DNA of 47,431 nt. It comes from an uncultured Geobacter sp. (GTDB taxonomy: Bacteria; Desulfobacterota; Desulfuromonadia; Geobacterales; CAIOGM01). Both the position numbers and the translations under genes were made by a program. Each line of letters opens with the position of its first letter. Within the stretch, counting starts at the first letter, position 1. The DNA lies in NCBI GenBank assembly GCA_903902855.1, contig CAIUWK010000035.1, positions 1-47,431 of the forward strand, in the 5' to 3' direction. Shown one piece after another: positions 26,400-36,853 of this stretch. The notes beneath the pieces were generated by a model, which was not told the origin of the DNA, did no database searches, and saw only the letters and a program-made list of their open reading frames with translations.

Positions 26400-29038
26400 G
26401 ACACTGCCATCCGTTTCAGCTCCGCCAGCAGATTCAACGCCGCCAGCGGGGTGAGAGTCTCGATCTCTACCCCCCGGAGCCTGGTGCGAAGATCGTCATC
26501 AAGCGGGGGAAAGAGGGACAACTGAGGAGACGGCTTTCTGGGAGGCGCCTTGCGCCCTCCTGCCAACCGCGGCATTCCCCCCTCTTCGAACTCCCCCTTT
26601 TCCAGGTTGCGCAGGATCTCCTTGGCCCGGTCGATGACATCCCGGGGTAGCCCTGCCAACCGCGCCACTTGGATGCCGTAGGAGTGGGAGGCGCCGCCGG
26701 CCACGATCTTTCTCAGAAAAATGATCTGGTCGTTCCACTCCTTCACCGCCACCGTAAAATTCTTCACCCGGGGGCGGGTCAACGCCAAGTCGGTCAGCTC
26801 ATGGTAGTGGGTGGCGAAAAGGGTCCGGGGGGCGCAGGTCGTCGTATCGTGGAGGTACTCGGCCACGGCCCAGGCGATGGAGACCCCGTCGAAGGTGGAG
26901 GTCCCCCGGCCGATCTCATCCAGGATCACGAGACTTCGCGGGGTGGCGTTGCGCAGGATATGCGCCGTCTCCATCATCTCCACCATGAAGGTGGACTGCC
27001 CCCGTGACAAGTTGTCCGCGGCCCCCACCCGGGTAAAAATCCGATCGGCGATGCCGATGCGCGCCTCGGTGGCCGGGACGAAGCTCCCGATCTGGGCCAT
27101 GAGGGTGATGAGAGCGACCTGCCGCATGTAAGTCGATTTCCCTGCCATGTTGGGACCGGTGATGATGAGGAGCTGGTTCTCTCTGCCGTCAAGCTCCGTA
27201 TCGTTAGGGACAAACCGTTCCCCCAGGTTCAGCGCCTCCACCACCGGATGCCGCCCCTCCATGATGGAGAGCCGATCACTCTCGTCCACCTGGGGACGGC
27301 AGTACCCCTTGTCGTGGGCCAGTTCCGCCAACCCCGTGAGGAGATCCAGGGTCGCCAGCCGGTCGGCGCTCCGGGCGATCCGCTCCCCCTCCTTGGCCAC
27401 CCGTTCCCGGAGCTCCTGGAAGAGGGAGTACTCCAGCTCGGCAATCCGTTCCTCGGCCCCCAGGACCTTCTCCTCGTACTCCTTCAGCTCCGGGGTGATA
27501 AACCGCTCGGCATTGGCCAGGGTCTGCTTCCGGAGATACTCCCCGGGGAGCCCGGTCAGGTTGCTCTTGGTCACCTCGATATAGTAGCCGAACACCCGAT
27601 TATAGCGGATCTTCAGGGAGGAGATACCGGTTCGCCCCCGCTCTTGGGCCTCCAGCCGGGCAATGAACCCCTTCCCTTCCCGGCTGATACCCCGGAGCTC
27701 GTCCAGCTCGGCGTTGTACCCGTCGGCGATGATCCCCCCGTCACGCAGGACAAAGGGTGGATTCTCCACGATCCCTTGACTGATGAGTCCGGCCAGATCC
27801 TCCAGGGGATCGATCTCCTCCCGCAGCCGACAGAGGAGAGAACTCTCCAGGGGGGCCAGCGACTCCCGCACCCCGGGGAGGCGCAGAAGCGACTCCCGCA
27901 GCGACGCCAGATCCTTGGCCGAGGCCGAGGCAAGGCTGATCCGGCCGTTGAGCCGTTCCAGATCATAGACGCCGTCCAGCAGGGTGACGATCCGCCGCCG
28001 GAGTTCCCCGTCGCCCAGGAGTTCCTCCACGGCGTCCAGCCGTTCAGTGATGGCGGCCATGGATACCAGCGGGTAGCTGATCCATTGGCGGAGTTTGCGC
28101 CCCCCCATGGCGGTGACGGTACGGTCCATGAGCCCCAAGAGCGACCCTTTTCTCCGCCCCTCACCCAGGGTTGCGATCAATTCCAGGTTTCGCCGCGTTG
28201 CCTCGTCCATGACGAGAAACTCGGCGGTGCTGTAGGGGGTGATCCCGATCAGGTGCCTGACTGCCCCCTTCTGAGTCTCCTGGAGATAGTGGAGCACCGC
28301 ACTCACGGCCATGAGTCCGGCGGGGAACCCGGCACACCCCAGTGACTCGGGGGAAGAGACCCCGAAGAAGGTTGAAAGCTGTCGGCCGAGGTAATCGTTG
28401 TCGTAGACCCAGTCACTGATATGGGTGATGATCCTGGCATCGTCCCGGGCCGTGAGTTCGCGAAGATCGGGGGCTGCACGCCACTCCTCCGGCACGAGAA
28501 GCTCCCGGGGGGCGAGGCACTCCACCTCCGCCAGGGCGCTCTCCCGGCCGCTGCTCTCAGTCATCCGGAATTGGCCGGTGGAGATATCCAGGGAGGCGAT
28601 CCCCCACTTCTCCCCCACCAGGGCCAGGGAGACCAGAAAGTTGTTCTCCTTGGGGGAAAGATTCTCGGCATCCGCCACCAACCCCGGCGTGATGACCTTC
28701 ACCACCGCCCGCTTCACGATCCCCTTGGCAGCCTTGGGGTCTTCCACCTGTTCGCAGATGGCCACCTTCTCCCCGGCCTCGATGAGCTTGGCCAGGTAGG
28801 GGGCGCAGGCGTGATAGGGAATGCCGCAGAAGGGGACATCCTCGCCGTCGGAATTCTTGTTGCGGGAGGTCAGGGCGATGTCCAGAATCCGGGAGGCTTT
28901 AAGGGCATCGTCCAGGAACATCTCGTAGAAGTCCCCCAGCCGGAAAAAAAGAATGGCATCGGGATACTCAGCCTTGATCTCAAGGTACTGGCGCATCATG
29001 GGGGTGAGGTTGGGCTGGGGAGAGGTCGTGGGTTTCAT
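26396..29038 (-). CDS. mutS: DNA mismatch repair protein MutS
   Basis: MutS recognises base mismatches and starts repair with MutL. The 880-residue protein is full length: the mismatch-probing F-x-E motif is F37-Y-E39 (GDFYEMF), followed by connector, lever and clamp domains, and an ATPase with Walker [10 protein letters not shown] (about 630) and the signature [12 protein letters not shown]. The upstream Shine-Dalgarno is weak (AGG 10 nt before the ATG). It is first in the series mutS-amidase-glnD-xerD-apgM, all closely spaced. In a genome carrying many short tandem repeats and G/C runs, loss of MutS would strongly raise slippage; here the gene looks intact. Confidence 0.97.
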   Translation of the reverse strand: MKPTTSPQPNLTPMMRQYLEIKAEYPDAILFFRLGDFYEMFLDDALKASRILDIALTSRNKNSDGEDVPFCGIPYHACAPYLAKLIEAGEKVAICEQVEDPKAAKGIVKRAVVKVITPGLVADAENLSPKENNFLVSLALVGEKWGIASLDISTGQFRMTESSGRESALAEVECLAPRELLVPEEWRAAPDLRELTARDDARIITHISDWVYDNDYLGRQLSTFFGVSSPESLGCAGFPAGLMAVSAVLHYLQETQKGAVRHLIGITPYSTAEFLVMDEATRRNLELIATLGEGRRKGSLLGLMDRTVTAMGGRKLRQWISYPLVSMAAITERLDAVEELLGDGELRRRIVTLLDGVYDLERLNGRISLASASAKDLASLRESLLRLPGVRESLAPLESSLLCRLREEIDPLEDLAGLISQGIVENPPFVLRDGGIIADGYNAELDELRGISREGKGFIARLEAQERGRTGISSLKIRYNRVFGYYIEVTKSNLTGLPGEYLRKQTLANAERFITPELKEYEEKVLGAEERIAELEYSLFQELRERVAKEGERIARSADRLATLDLLTGLAELAHDKGYCRPQVDESDRLSIMEGRHPVVEALNLGERFVPNDTELDGRENQLLIITGPNMAGKSTYMRQVALITLMAQIGSFVPATEARIGIADRIFTRVGAADNLSRGQSTFMVEMMETAHILRNATPRSLVILDEIGRGTSTFDGVSIAWAVAEYLHDTTTCAPRTLFATHYHELTDLALTRPRVKNFTVAVKEWNDQIIFLRKIVAGGASHSYGIQVARLAGLPRDVIDRAKEILRNLEKGEFEEGGMPRLAGGRKAPPRKPSPQLSLFPPLDDDLRTRLRGVEIETLTPLAALNLLAELKRMAVS

Positions 29039-29161
29039 AAGTCAGCAAACCTATCAAAATCCGCGGGGGAAGTAAAGAAATCGCGGCATCAACCTGCAGA
29101 ATTCGGGAAGCGGCAGCAGAAACTTAGCTACCACCCATTGTCAACCGCTCCCCGGTTCCAA

Positions 29162-29191
29162 TTGACGAGCGACTTTACCCTGTGCTACAAG
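29162..29191 (+). promoter_or_regulatory. Candidate promoter of bioF
   Basis: TTGACG (29162-29167) and TACAAG (29186-29191) are spaced 18 nt apart. The transcript would start at about the first unit of the heptamer hairpin, so the hairpin would form in the 5' leader of bioF. Confidence 0.45.
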
Positions 29192-29194
29192 AGA

Positions 29195-29257
29195 GTGAAT
29201 GGTGAATCGTTAGAAGTAAAAAGCTTTTTTCACCATTCACGTTTCACAATTCACGAT
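29195..29257. repeat. Heptamer hairpin, unit GTGAATG (9 units), bioF leader
   Basis: Nine 7-nt units in phase: GTGAATG, GTGAATC, GTTAGAA, GTAAAAA, GCTTTTT, then the inverted TCACCAT, TCACGTT, TCACAAT, TCACGAT. GAATGGTGAA pairs perfectly with TTCACCATTC across a loop containing the palindrome AAAAAGCTTTTT. The unit and the design match the element at 25001-25084. Confidence 0.9.
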
Positions 29258-29279
29258 CTTCATTTCCCAGAGGAAGCCG

Positions 29280-30467
29280 ATGGCCGCCACCTTTGCCGCA
29301 CAGCTTGAACGACTTAAAGAACAGGGTCTCTATCGGCAGCTCCGCCTGGTGGAGGAGAGCACTCCCGGCAGAGTCACCGTGGACGGGAGGGAGGCGCTTC
29401 TCCTCTGTTCAAACAACTACTTGGGGCTGGCAGAGCACCCTGCCCTGAAAAGAGCGGCTCAGAAGGGGGTGGAGCGGTGGGGAAGCTCCAGCGGGGCCTC
29501 CCGACTGGTCTCGGGGACCATGGCGCTACATCGCTATCTGGAAGAGCGAATCGCTCTCTTCAAGGGGAGTGAAGCGGCCCTCCTCTTCAACTCCGGCTAC
29601 GCCGCCAATACGGGGATCATCTCGTCCCTCACCGGACGGGGGGACCTCATCTTCTCAGACCGGCTCAATCACGCCAGTATCGTGGACGGGGCGCTCCTCT
29701 CCCGGGCCACCCTGATCCGCTACCCCCACAACGATCCGACGGCCCTGCGCAGGGAGCTGGAACGTCATCCCACCAAAGGGGTACGACTCATCGTCACCGA
29801 CGGTGTTTTCAGCATGGACGGCGACCTCGCCACATTGCGGGAACTGGTGGCGCTGAAGAAGGAATTCGGGGCTCTGCTCATGGTGGACGACGCCCACGGC
29901 GCCGGGGTCCTGGGGGAGACAGGACGCGGCAGCGCGGAACTCCTCGACGTCCTGGGGGAGATCGATATTCAGATGGGAACCCTGGGGAAAGGTTTCGGGA
30001 GCTTCGGCGCCTACGCCGCGACCTCTGGGGAGATCTGTGACTGGCTCATCAATACCGCCCGAAGCTTCATCTTCTCCACCTCACTCCCTCCGGCAGTTCT
30101 GGCCGCCTCCTTGGCCGCCTTCGATATTGTAGATTCTCCGGAAGGAGCCGACCTGCGGCGCCGTCTGGCCGACAACACCCACTATTTCCGAGATTCTCTC
30201 CAAGATGCGGGGTTCGATACCCTGGGGAGCGAGAGCCAGATCGTGCCGATCTTCGTGGGTGAAGCCGAGCAGACCATGACCTTTTCGCGTCTTCTGCTGG
30301 AGCAGGGCATCTTTGTTCAGGGTATCCGCCCCCCCACAGTCCCGTCGGGCACCTGCCGCCTGCGCGCCACACTCATGGCGACCCACAACCGGGAGGATCT
30401 GGAGGAGGCGGTGGCAACCATCATCCGGGTAGCGGCAACTTTCCCTGAGGTAAAAAAACATGTCTGA
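29280..30467 (+). CDS. bioF: 8-amino-7-oxononanoate synthase
   Basis: BioF condenses pimeloyl-ACP or -CoA with L-alanine in the first committed step of biotin ring assembly, using pyridoxal phosphate. The 395-residue protein has the stacking H131 (LNHASIVDG), cofactor-contacting D204 and H206 (VDDAHGAG) and the Schiff-base lysine K237 ([10 protein letters not shown]). AGAGGA precedes the ATG by 6 nt. The stop overlaps the start of the bioH-bioC fusion by 8 nt, so the biotin genes are translationally coupled. bioA, bioD and bioB are not in the window. Confidence 0.95.
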   Translation: MAATFAAQLERLKEQGLYRQLRLVEESTPGRVTVDGREALLLCSNNYLGLAEHPALKRAAQKGVERWGSSSGASRLVSGTMALHRYLEERIALFKGSEAALLFNSGYAANTGIISSLTGRGDLIFSDRLNHASIVDGALLSRATLIRYPHNDPTALRRELERHPTKGVRLIVTDGVFSMDGDLATLRELVALKKEFGALLMVDDAHGAGVLGETGRGSAELLDVLGEIDIQMGTLGKGFGSFGAYAATSGEICDWLINTARSFIFSTSLPPAVLAASLAAFDIVDSPEGADLRRRLADNTHYFRDSLQDAGFDTLGSESQIVPIFVGEAEQTMTFSRLLLEQGIFVQGIRPPTVPSGTCRLRATLMATHNREDLEEAVATIIRVAATFPEVKKHV

Positions 30468-32115
30468 GATCACAACCGGTCAGGGGGGGCCACTGGCCTA
30501 TGAAGAGAGCGGGTCAGGCCCGGTACTTCTCTTCATTCATGGCTGGGCCATGTCCGGCCGAGTCTGGCGGTATCAGCGCGAGGAGTTTTCCACCGACCAT
30601 CGAGTCATTACGTTGGACCTGCGGGGTCATGGCTCCTCCGCTATTCCGGATGCGGGGCCAAGCATCGACGACTTCGCCGGAGACATCGAGACACTCATGA
30701 TCCGGCTCGACCTGAGACTCGTTACCCTTGTGGCCTGGTCCATGGGGGTCTCGGCAACCCTTCGGGCCTTCCCCGCAATCCGTCACCGGCTGACAAGTCT
30801 CATCTTCGTCGGTGGTACCCCACGCTTCACCTCCGGTGACGGCTTCCCCCACGGACTCTCACCTGAAGAGAGCCGAGGGATGGCGCTGCGCCTCCGACGC
30901 AATTACGGGCGGAGCATGGAGGATTTTTTCCATGACATGTTTGCAGAGGGGGAATTGGCGCCCGAACAGTATCGGCAGATCGTTCAGGATATCCTCAAGG
31001 GGGGACGATTCCCCGAACCTCGCATCTCCCTTTATTCGCTGGAGGATCTGGCAAAGAGGGATCTGCGACCGCTTCTGAGTACAATTGACTCCCCCACCCT
31101 CCTGATTCACGGCGCAGAGGACCGAATCTGCCTCCCGGGTGCATCCCGCTTCATGGCGGAGTCGATGCCTGAGGCCAGAGTGGAGCTCCTTCCCGGTATC
31201 GGCCATGCCCCGTTTCTCTCACACCCCGCTCTGTTCAACGCCATGATCCGGGAATTTATGTCAACCGTCCCTCAGTCACCAGTCACCAGTCACCAGTTAC
31301 CAGCCACCGGCATCGACCGGCGGCAGGTACGGAGTTCATTTGACCGTCACGCCGACGAATACGAAGAGTATGCTCAGGTGCAGCGCTGGGTGGCGGATCA
31401 GCTCATGAGGCTTCAGGAACTGGGGGGGGGATCACCCCGCTCACTCCTGGACATCGGCTGTGGCACCGGCATCCTCCTTCGCTCACTGGCAGAGCGCTAT
31501 CCACACGCCTTGGTGTCGGGAATAGACCTGGCGCCTGGAATGGTGACTGCCGCACGGGCGGCTCTTTTAGGGCGCAATGATGCTGAGATACGGGTGGGGG
31601 ACGCCGAGCAACTCCCCTATGCGGATGAACGATTCCAGCTGGTTGTCTCCACCTCCACCTACCAATGGCTTGAACAACTCTCTACGGCCTTTGGTGAGGT
31701 GTACCGAGTGCTGGAAGCCGGGGGTGTCTTCCGGTTCGCCCTCTTCGGGGAGCGTACCCTCTGGGAGTTGAAAGAGTCGTACCGTGACGCACTTAACCGA
31801 TATGATCGTGAAGCGTCCGACCGGACTCACACTTTTCTCGGCCAACCGGAAGTAGTGGCAGCACTGGCTGGGGAGGGATTTTCCGAGATTCGAGTCTGGA
31901 CGGAACTTGAGATCGAATACCATCCGGACGTACCGGCTCTCCTCAGGTCACTCAAGAGAATCGGTGCCGGCAACGCCTCACCGGACAAACCTCGAAGCCT
32001 GGCGGAACGACGGGTGATGCTGACCATGATGCAACTGTATGGAGAAAAGCATGGGAAAAAGGAGGGCATACCGGCCACGTATGAGGTCATTTACGGGGAG
32101 GGCTATAAAATATAG
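30460..32115 (+). CDS. Fused BioH-BioC (pimeloyl-ACP methyl ester esterase / malonyl-ACP O-methyltransferase)
   Basis: A 551-residue fusion of two enzymes that open and close the methyl-ester disguise used to make pimeloyl-ACP. Residues 1-266 are a BioH-type alpha/beta hydrolase with nucleophile S94 (AWSMGVS), D221 (HGAEDR) and H249 (GIGHAPF). Residues 285-551 are BioC, with the typical opening [18 protein letters not shown] region and SAM motif DIGCGTG at 331-337. The linker (about 268-284) is encoded by a heptamer array, and BioC has no start codon of its own. A G9 run lies just after the BioC start region. A frameshift in the array would give BioH alone. Confidence 0.9.
   Translation: MSEITTGQGGPLAYEESGSGPVLLFIHGWAMSGRVWRYQREEFSTDHRVITLDLRGHGSSAIPDAGPSIDDFAGDIETLMIRLDLRLVTLVAWSMGVSATLRAFPAIRHRLTSLIFVGGTPRFTSGDGFPHGLSPEESRGMALRLRRNYGRSMEDFFHDMFAEGELAPEQYRQIVQDILKGGRFPEPRISLYSLEDLAKRDLRPLLSTIDSPTLLIHGAEDRICLPGASRFMAESMPEARVELLPGIGHAPFLSHPALFNAMIREFMSTVPQSPVTSHQLPATGIDRRQVRSSFDRHADEYEEYAQVQRWVADQLMRLQELGGGSPRSLLDIGCGTGILLRSLAERYPHALVSGIDLAPGMVTAARAALLGRNDAEIRVGDAEQLPYADERFQLVVSTSTYQWLEQLSTAFGEVYRVLEAGGVFRFALFGERTLWELKESYRDALNRYDREASDRTHTFLGQPEVVAALAGEGFSEIRVWTELEIEYHPDVPALLRSLKRIGAGNASPDKPRSLAERRVMLTMMQLYGEKHGKKEGIPATYEVIYGEGYKI
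31273..31307 (+). repeat. Heptamer array, unit CAGTCAC (5 units), encoding the BioH-BioC linker
   Basis: Three exact CAGTCAC units followed by CAGTTAC and CAGCCAC, 35 nt in all, translated as residues 272-283. It is the ACCAGTC family also seen at 22208-22242 and, inverted, in miaA. Confidence 0.92.
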
Positions 32116-32119
32116 ACGC

Positions 32120-32145
32120 AAAAAAGGCGGGGAAATCCCCGCCTT
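32120..32145. terminator. Bidirectional terminator, bioHC / ribosomal cluster
   Basis: Stem AAGGCGGGGA / TCCCCGCCTT around a tight AA-centred loop; on the minus strand it is followed by TTTTTT, making it the terminator of the alpha operon 24 nt after the rplQ stop. On the plus strand the T content is weaker, but it lies just after bioHC. Confidence 0.92.
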
Positions 32146-32169
32146 CATTGTATCATCTGTTGCTAAATG

Positions 32170-32658
32170 TCAGTCTGCCGATGCTTCGCACTTCTCTTCG
32201 ACAACTGAAGAGTGAACTACTTCTTCAGCAGTTGCGTTAACAACCGCGGCAGCGATCGGAGCAGCCTTTACAGGTTTGCTCTTGGGAGCCTTCTTGACCA
32301 GTGACTCTTCCACCAGTTCAATGACTGATATCTCGGCATTATCACCTGGACGCGCCCCAAGCTTGATGATTCGAGTATATCCGCCGTCACGTTCCGAATA
32401 GCGCGGTGCTATCTGGGTGAAGAGCTTTGCAACGGTCTTGGTGTCACGAATGTACGCGGCAGCTTGACGACGTGCATGAAGATCACCGCGTTTGGCCAAC
32501 GTTATCAGTTTCTCAGCTATGGGCCGAAGCTCTTTAGCCTTCGAATCGGTTGTAGTGATCTTTTCGTGGTTGAAAAAAGAGGTTACCATGTTTCTGAACA
32601 TGGCAATCCGGTGACTGGTTTTCCTGCCGAGCCTTCTGCCCGTACTCGCATGACGCAT
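32170..32658 (-). CDS. rplQ: Ribosomal protein L17 with C-terminal extension
   Basis: Large-subunit protein near the polypeptide exit tunnel. Residues 1-115 are a standard L17 ([39 protein letters not shown]). Residues after about 120 form an extra tail of roughly 40 residues, rich in Ala, Val and Glu with one Cys, beyond the common 115-130-residue length. AAGGA precedes the ATG. It is the last gene of the alpha operon, 34 nt after rpoA and before the terminator. Confidence 0.96.
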   Translation of the reverse strand: MRHASTGRRLGRKTSHRIAMFRNMVTSFFNHEKITTTDSKAKELRPIAEKLITLAKRGDLHARRQAAAYIRDTKTVAKLFTQIAPRYSERDGGYTRIIKLGARPGDNAEISVIELVEESLVKKAPKSKPVKAAPIAAAVVNATAEEVVHSSVVEEKCEASAD

Positions 32659-32692
32659 GATTTAAATCCTTTCGTGTCCGCTGCCGATAATG

Positions 32693-33715
32693 CTACTGTT
32701 CTTCCTTACGTTCACCACGCAGGCGTCTAAGCACTTCCGGGTCGGGAAAACCGTCCAGTTTCATTCCCAAGGTAAGCCCCATATCCCCGAGAATATCCTT
32801 GATCTCGTTGAGCGATTTACGCCCGAAATTCTGAGTTTTTAGCATCTCAGCTTCGGTTTTGGAGACCAACTCGCCAATAAGTTTTATGCCGGCATTCTTG
32901 AGACAGTTCGCCGAACGGACAGAGAGTTCAAGTTCATCCACAAGACGATAAAGATTCTCATTGATCTTGTCTCGGTCTTCCTCGTTCTCCACCTCTTCAT
33001 AAGGCTCAGCTTCCTCATCAAAGTTGATGAATATGGTAAGCTGCTCTTTGAGAATCTTGGCGGCATAGGCAACAGCATCATCAGGCTTGACACTGCCGTC
33101 CGTCCAGACCTCCAGTGTCAACTTGTCATAATCGGTCATCTGACCGACCCTGGCATTGGTTACTATAAAATTAACCTTTGTGATCGGCGTGAAGATGGAA
33201 TCAATGGGTATGGTTCCCACTGAAGCTTTTTCATCACGATTGCGATCAGCCGGCACATATCCCTTGCCGATCTTGACCGTCAACTCCATTTCCAGATTGG
33301 CGTCGGCGGAGCAGGTTGCTATGTGATGATTGCCGTTGAGAATTTCTACATTATTATCGGTGATGATGTCGCTTGCAGTAACTATCCCTGATCCTTTATG
33401 AAGGATCCTGATGATGCGTTGTTCCTGCCCATGAACTTTAAGTCTGACACCTTTGAGGTTGAGGATTATAGAAGTTACATCCTCTGTGACACCCGGAATT
33501 GATGAAAACTCGTGAAGGACACCTTTAATTTTGACCGAGGTAATCGCTCCACCCTGTAGTGATGAGAGAAGAACACGCCGGAGTGAGTTACCAAGAGTCG
33601 TTCCAAAGCCACGTTCAAAAGGCTCAGCTATAAATTTTCCATAGGTATCTGTATATGTTTCGCCTTCGACCTGTAGCCGTTTCGGTCTAATCAGATCGCG
33701 CCAGTTCTTGTGCAT
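32693..33715 (-). CDS. rpoA: RNA polymerase alpha subunit
   Basis: The alpha subunit, which dimerises to seed RNA polymerase assembly; 340 residues. The N-terminal dimerisation domain (residues 1-235, with [15 protein letters not shown]) and the C-terminal domain that binds UP elements and activators (about 255-325, [15 protein letters not shown]) are both complete. GGAGGA precedes the ATG. The 101-nt gap to rpsD is the widest in the alpha operon and contains GC-rich hairpins (CCACC-TGTG-GGTGG type, around 33757-33768), which might be a processing or regulatory site. Confidence 0.98.
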   Translation of the reverse strand: MHKNWRDLIRPKRLQVEGETYTDTYGKFIAEPFERGFGTTLGNSLRRVLLSSLQGGAITSVKIKGVLHEFSSIPGVTEDVTSIILNLKGVRLKVHGQEQRIIRILHKGSGIVTASDIITDNNVEILNGNHHIATCSADANLEMELTVKIGKGYVPADRNRDEKASVGTIPIDSIFTPITKVNFIVTNARVGQMTDYDKLTLEVWTDGSVKPDDAVAYAAKILKEQLTIFINFDEEAEPYEEVENEEDRDKINENLYRLVDELELSVRSANCLKNAGIKLIGELVSKTEAEMLKTQNFGRKSLNEIKDILGDMGLTLGMKLDGFPDPEVLRRLRGERKEEQ

Positions 33716-33816
33716 CTATCTCCTCCGTACTCCGGTTAACGGTAGCAGGTACCACCCACAGGTGGCGCACACCCGCGCTCGGACCGGTGGTGTCCCCTGT
33801 GTCAGAGGTTTGTCGT

Positions 33817-34443
33817 TTACTTGGAGTATAGCTCGACGATCAACTGTTCCTGAATCGGTTGCGTGATGTCTTCACGTACAGGAACAATTTTCATGACACC
33901 TTTAAAGGCGGTTTTATCCAACTCCAGCCATTGAGGGGTACCACGACGGACGACTGCATCAAGGGACTCGTTAATGCACGCAACGGCACGACTCTTTTCG
34001 CGCAATTCAATTACCGTTCCGGGACGTACCTGGAAAGAAGGAATGTTGACCTTGCGTCCATTCACCACAAAGTGGCCGTGTCTCACCAGAATACGAGCCT
34101 CGCCACGTGAGGAAGCAAATCCAAGTCGATAGACCACATTGTCAAGGCGCGTTTCCAGAAGTATCAGCAGATTCTCACCTGTGACTCCTTTCATCCGATC
34201 AGCCTTTTCAAAATAACCACGGAACTGTTTCTCAAGAATCCCGTAAATACGACGTACTTTCTGCTTTTCACGGAGCTGGGTCCCGTAATCGGTTACCTTG
34301 ATTCGTCCCTGGCCGTGCTGACCCGGGGGGTAGGCTCTCCGCTTGATCGCGCATTTATCTGTGAAGCAGCGTTCGCCCTTCAGGGAAAGTTCCATATTCT
34401 CCCTGCGACATAACCGGCATGAAGGTCCTGTATACCGTGCCAA
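33817..34443 (-). CDS. rpsD: Ribosomal protein S4 (zinc-binding form)
   Basis: Primary 16S rRNA-binding protein that starts 30S assembly; in enterobacteria it also represses the alpha operon. It has 208 residues with the S4 RNA-binding domain at about 97-160. Four cysteines, C9, C12, C26 and C31, form a zinc site (the C+ type). It lies 33 nt after rpsK. Whether it autoregulates here cannot be told from sequence. Confidence 0.98.
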   Translation of the reverse strand: MARYTGPSCRLCRRENMELSLKGERCFTDKCAIKRRAYPPGQHGQGRIKVTDYGTQLREKQKVRRIYGILEKQFRGYFEKADRMKGVTGENLLILLETRLDNVVYRLGFASSRGEARILVRHGHFVVNGRKVNIPSFQVRPGTVIELREKSRAVACINESLDAVVRRGTPQWLELDKTAFKGVMKIVPVREDITQPIQEQLIVELYSK

Positions 34444-34476
34444 TGTACAACCTCCTAACGTTAAATGCTATTAAAC

Positions 34477-34872
34477 CTAGACTCTTCTTCTCTTGGGAGG
34501 ACGGCAGCCGTTATGGGGAATCGGCGTGACATCTCGGATCATACTGATGATGAAACCGGACGCCTGTAGCGCCCTCAGAGCGGATTCGCGACCGGAACCG
34601 GGTCCTTTGACGAGAACCTCCACGCTGCGCATACCATGATCCTGGGCCTTTTTAGCAGCATCCTCGGCAGCAATTTGAGCCGCAAAAGGAGTACTTTTCC
34701 GTGACCCTTTAAATCCCTTGGCACCGGAGGTACTCCACGATATGACATTGCCGACCGGATCGGTAATGGTAATCATGGTATTATTGAACGTCGCCTGTAT
34801 GTGGGCTACACCTACAGGAATATTTTTTCGTTCTTTTTTCTTTTTTACGACTTTTTTAGCGGGGCTTGCCAT
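34477..34872 (-). CDS. rpsK: Ribosomal protein S11
   Basis: Platform protein of the 30S subunit, contacting the anticodon region of the E site with S7 and S18. The 131 residues are standard: a lysine-rich start ([12 protein letters not shown]), the core [15 protein letters not shown] and the conserved C-terminal [18 protein letters not shown]. It lies between rpsM (28 nt) and rpsD in the classic alpha-operon order. Confidence 0.98.
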   Translation of the reverse strand: MASPAKKVVKKKKERKNIPVGVAHIQATFNNTMITITDPVGNVISWSTSGAKGFKGSRKSTPFAAQIAAEDAAKKAQDHGMRSVEVLVKGPGSGRESALRALQASGFIISMIRDVTPIPHNGCRPPKRRRV

Positions 34873-34900
34873 GACTCCTCCGGAGGTTATGCGTTACGAA

Positions 34901-35269
34901 TTATTTCTTCTTGCCAGCCACAGTCTTGGCAGGGCCTTTACGGGTACGGGCATTAGTCTTGGTCCTCTGCCCATTCACAGGGAGACCTTTCCGATGCCGA
35001 AGTCCGCGATAACATCCCAAGTCCATGAGACGCTTGATGTTCATGGAGATCTCACGACGAAGGTCACCCTCAACTTTGACATTCTTGTCGATGGATTCAC
35101 GAATCCTGGAGACTTCCGATTCCGTGAGATTCTCAGTACGCGTGTTGAAATCAACGCTTGCTTCGGTCAGAATGGTCTGTGATGCGGACCTTCCGATTCC
35201 GTAGATGTAGGTCAGCGCAATCTCAATTCTCTTGTTTTTTGGTAAATCAATTCCAGCGATACGTGCCAA
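34901..35269 (-). CDS. rpsM: Ribosomal protein S13
   Basis: Head protein of the 30S subunit, touching the P-site tRNA and the 50S subunit. The 122 residues have the helix-two-turn-helix core ([18 protein letters not shown]) and the basic tail [18 protein letters not shown] that reaches tRNA. It is the first S-protein of the alpha operon, 25 nt after rpmJ, with AGGAGG in front of the ATG. Confidence 0.98.
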   Translation of the reverse strand: MARIAGIDLPKNKRIEIALTYIYGIGRSASQTILTEASVDFNTRTENLTESEVSRIRESIDKNVKVEGDLRREISMNIKRLMDLGCYRGLRHRKGLPVNGQRTKTNARTRKGPAKTVAGKKK

Positions 35270-35294
35270 AGCCCGTTCCTCCTGTTAAAGAAGC

Positions 35295-35408
35295 TTATCC
35301 CTGCCTCTGGGAATGTTTCGGAATGTCACAGATAACTCTTACGTGACCTTTTCTCTTGATGATCTTGCATTTATCGCAAATTTTCTTAACCGACGCCCGT
35401 ACTTTCAT
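35295..35408 (-). CDS. rpmJ: Ribosomal protein L36 (zinc form)
   Basis: A 37-residue 50S protein. It reads [20 protein letters not shown] and then a [15 protein letters not shown] ending, with zinc ligands C11, C14, C27 and H32, the C+ type of L36. GGAAGCGAAG lies upstream of the ATG. It sits 31 nt after map and 25 nt before rpsM; infA, which separates map and rpmJ in Bacillus, is absent here. Confidence 0.97.
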   Translation of the reverse strand: MKVRASVKKICDKCKIIKRKGHVRVICDIPKHSQRQG

Positions 35409-35439
35409 CTTCGCTTCCTTTCGCTGCAGATTTCTGCGA

Positions 35440-36186
35440 CTACAGTTGTGTAAGAATTATCGGCCCGTTCTCAGTAACTGCCACCGTATGTTCAAAATGG
35501 GCGGAGAGCCCTCCATCACACGTAACGGTTGTCCAGCCGTCTTCAAGGGTCATGACGGCCGCCCCTTTTTCGTTTATCATCGGCTCTATAGCCAGAACCA
35601 TCCCCACCTTGAGCCTCACCCCTTTACCAGGGAGACCGTAATTGGGAATCTGAGGACTTTCATGAAGATTGCGACCTATCCCATGTCCCACATAGTCACG
35701 GACAACGGAATAGCCTCGTGATTCAACATACTTTTGTACAGCATGTGATATATCGGATAACCTGTTACCCGGTCGCGCAAATTCAATGGCTGAATATAGA
35801 GATTCTCTGGTAGCCGCCAGGAGACGAGTAGCACTCACTGACACGGAGCCGACAGGAATTGTCACCGCAGCATCACCGTAAAAGCCGTCGCAGAGAATCC
35901 CAAAATCAACACTCAGGATATCCCCCTCGACCAGCTTCAGTCGTGAAGGAATACCATGTATGACCTGACTGTTCACCGAGGTGCAGAGAGCATGCTTATA
36001 GCCGCTGTACCCCTTAAAAGCTGCCTTTGCACCAAGACGGAGTGCTTCGCTTTCCGCAACTTCATCCAATTGTAGGGTCGTAACACCTGGCTTAACATTT
36101 TGTCGAACAGTATCGAGTATCTGCGCCACGATTTGTGACGACACCTTCATACGTTCGATTTCCTGGGGGCTCTTGAGGACAATCAC
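35440..36186 (-). CDS. map: Methionine aminopeptidase type I
   Basis: Removes the initiator methionine from nascent proteins; 248 residues, cytoplasmic, two-metal enzyme. All five metal ligands are visible: D94, D105, H168, E201 and E232, with substrate-binding H77. The ATG overlaps the adk stop by 4 nt, indicating coupling. The secY-adk-map order is the classic end of the spc operon. It lacks the N-terminal zinc/SH3 extension of some homologues. Confidence 0.97.
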   Translation of the reverse strand: MIVLKSPQEIERMKVSSQIVAQILDTVRQNVKPGVTTLQLDEVAESEALRLGAKAAFKGYSGYKHALCTSVNSQVIHGIPSRLKLVEGDILSVDFGILCDGFYGDAAVTIPVGSVSVSATRLLAATRESLYSAIEFARPGNRLSDISHAVQKYVESRGYSVVRDYVGHGIGRNLHESPQIPNYGLPGKGVRLKVGMVLAIEPMINEKGAAVMTLEDGWTTVTCDGGLSAHFEHTVAVTENGPIILTQL

Positions 36187-36836
36187 CCTCGGGAACTTTC
36201 TATGATCTGAACGAGATTAGCCTGGATGACGGCCATCTCCCCCATGCCATCCACAGTCTTGAGAAGGTTTCTCTCGGCATAGTAGCTAATCAGTGGTGCT
36301 GTCTGCTCCTGGTACACGTCCAATCTGCGCCGTATGGTCTCTTCCCGATCATCATCGCGCTGATAGAGTTCACCACCGCATTCGGTACAGGTTTCAGGCG
36401 ATTTGGGCGGATCAAAGAGCAGGTGATAGCCGGCACCACAGCTACGACAGGTACGACGACCGGTAATCCTGCTCAAAAGCTCTTCGCTACGCACCGTGAG
36501 AGCGAGAACATGGTCAATATCGGATTCATTCTTCTGCAAGGTCCTGGAGAGTGAATCAGCCTGGGCCACAGTGCGTGGAAAACCGTCCAGGATATAACCG
36601 CCACGACAATCCTGCTGCTGGAGTCGCTCTTCCACAATTCCCACAACTACTTCGTCAGGGACCAGAGCTCCGGCATCCATGAATGCCTTGGCCTTAACCC
36701 CCATCGGTGTCTGCTCTTTGACGGCTGCACGCAGTATATCACCAGTGGATATTTGCGGTATACCATACCTCTTAATAAGCATTTTCGCCTGGGTACCTTT
36801 ACCGGCCCCAGGCGGTCCGAGAAGAATTAGGTTCAT
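36183..36836 (-). CDS. adk: Adenylate kinase (zinc LID)
   Basis: Interconverts AMP, ADP and ATP; 217 residues of the long type. The P-loop GPPGAGKGT is at 7-15 and DGFPRT at 84-89. The LID domain carries C130, C133, C150 and C153, a structural zinc site found in Gram-positive and some other adenylate kinases and absent from the enterobacterial enzyme. It follows secY by 17 nt and overlaps map by 4 nt. Confidence 0.98.
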   Translation of the reverse strand: MNLILLGPPGAGKGTQAKMLIKRYGIPQISTGDILRAAVKEQTPMGVKAKAFMDAGALVPDEVVVGIVEERLQQQDCRGGYILDGFPRTVAQADSLSRTLQKNESDIDHVLALTVRSEELLSRITGRRTCRSCGAGYHLLFDPPKSPETCTECGGELYQRDDDREETIRRRLDVYQEQTAPLISYYAERNLLKTVDGMGEMAVIQANLVQIIESSRG

Positions 36837-36853
36837 GGTTGATCCTACGTTTG

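Noticed and set aside
29138..29158. BirA-like half sites TTGTCAACC ... GGTTCC upstream of bioF
   Set aside because: The spacing is 7 nt and the right arm diverges from GGTTGACAA, unlike known BirA palindromes.
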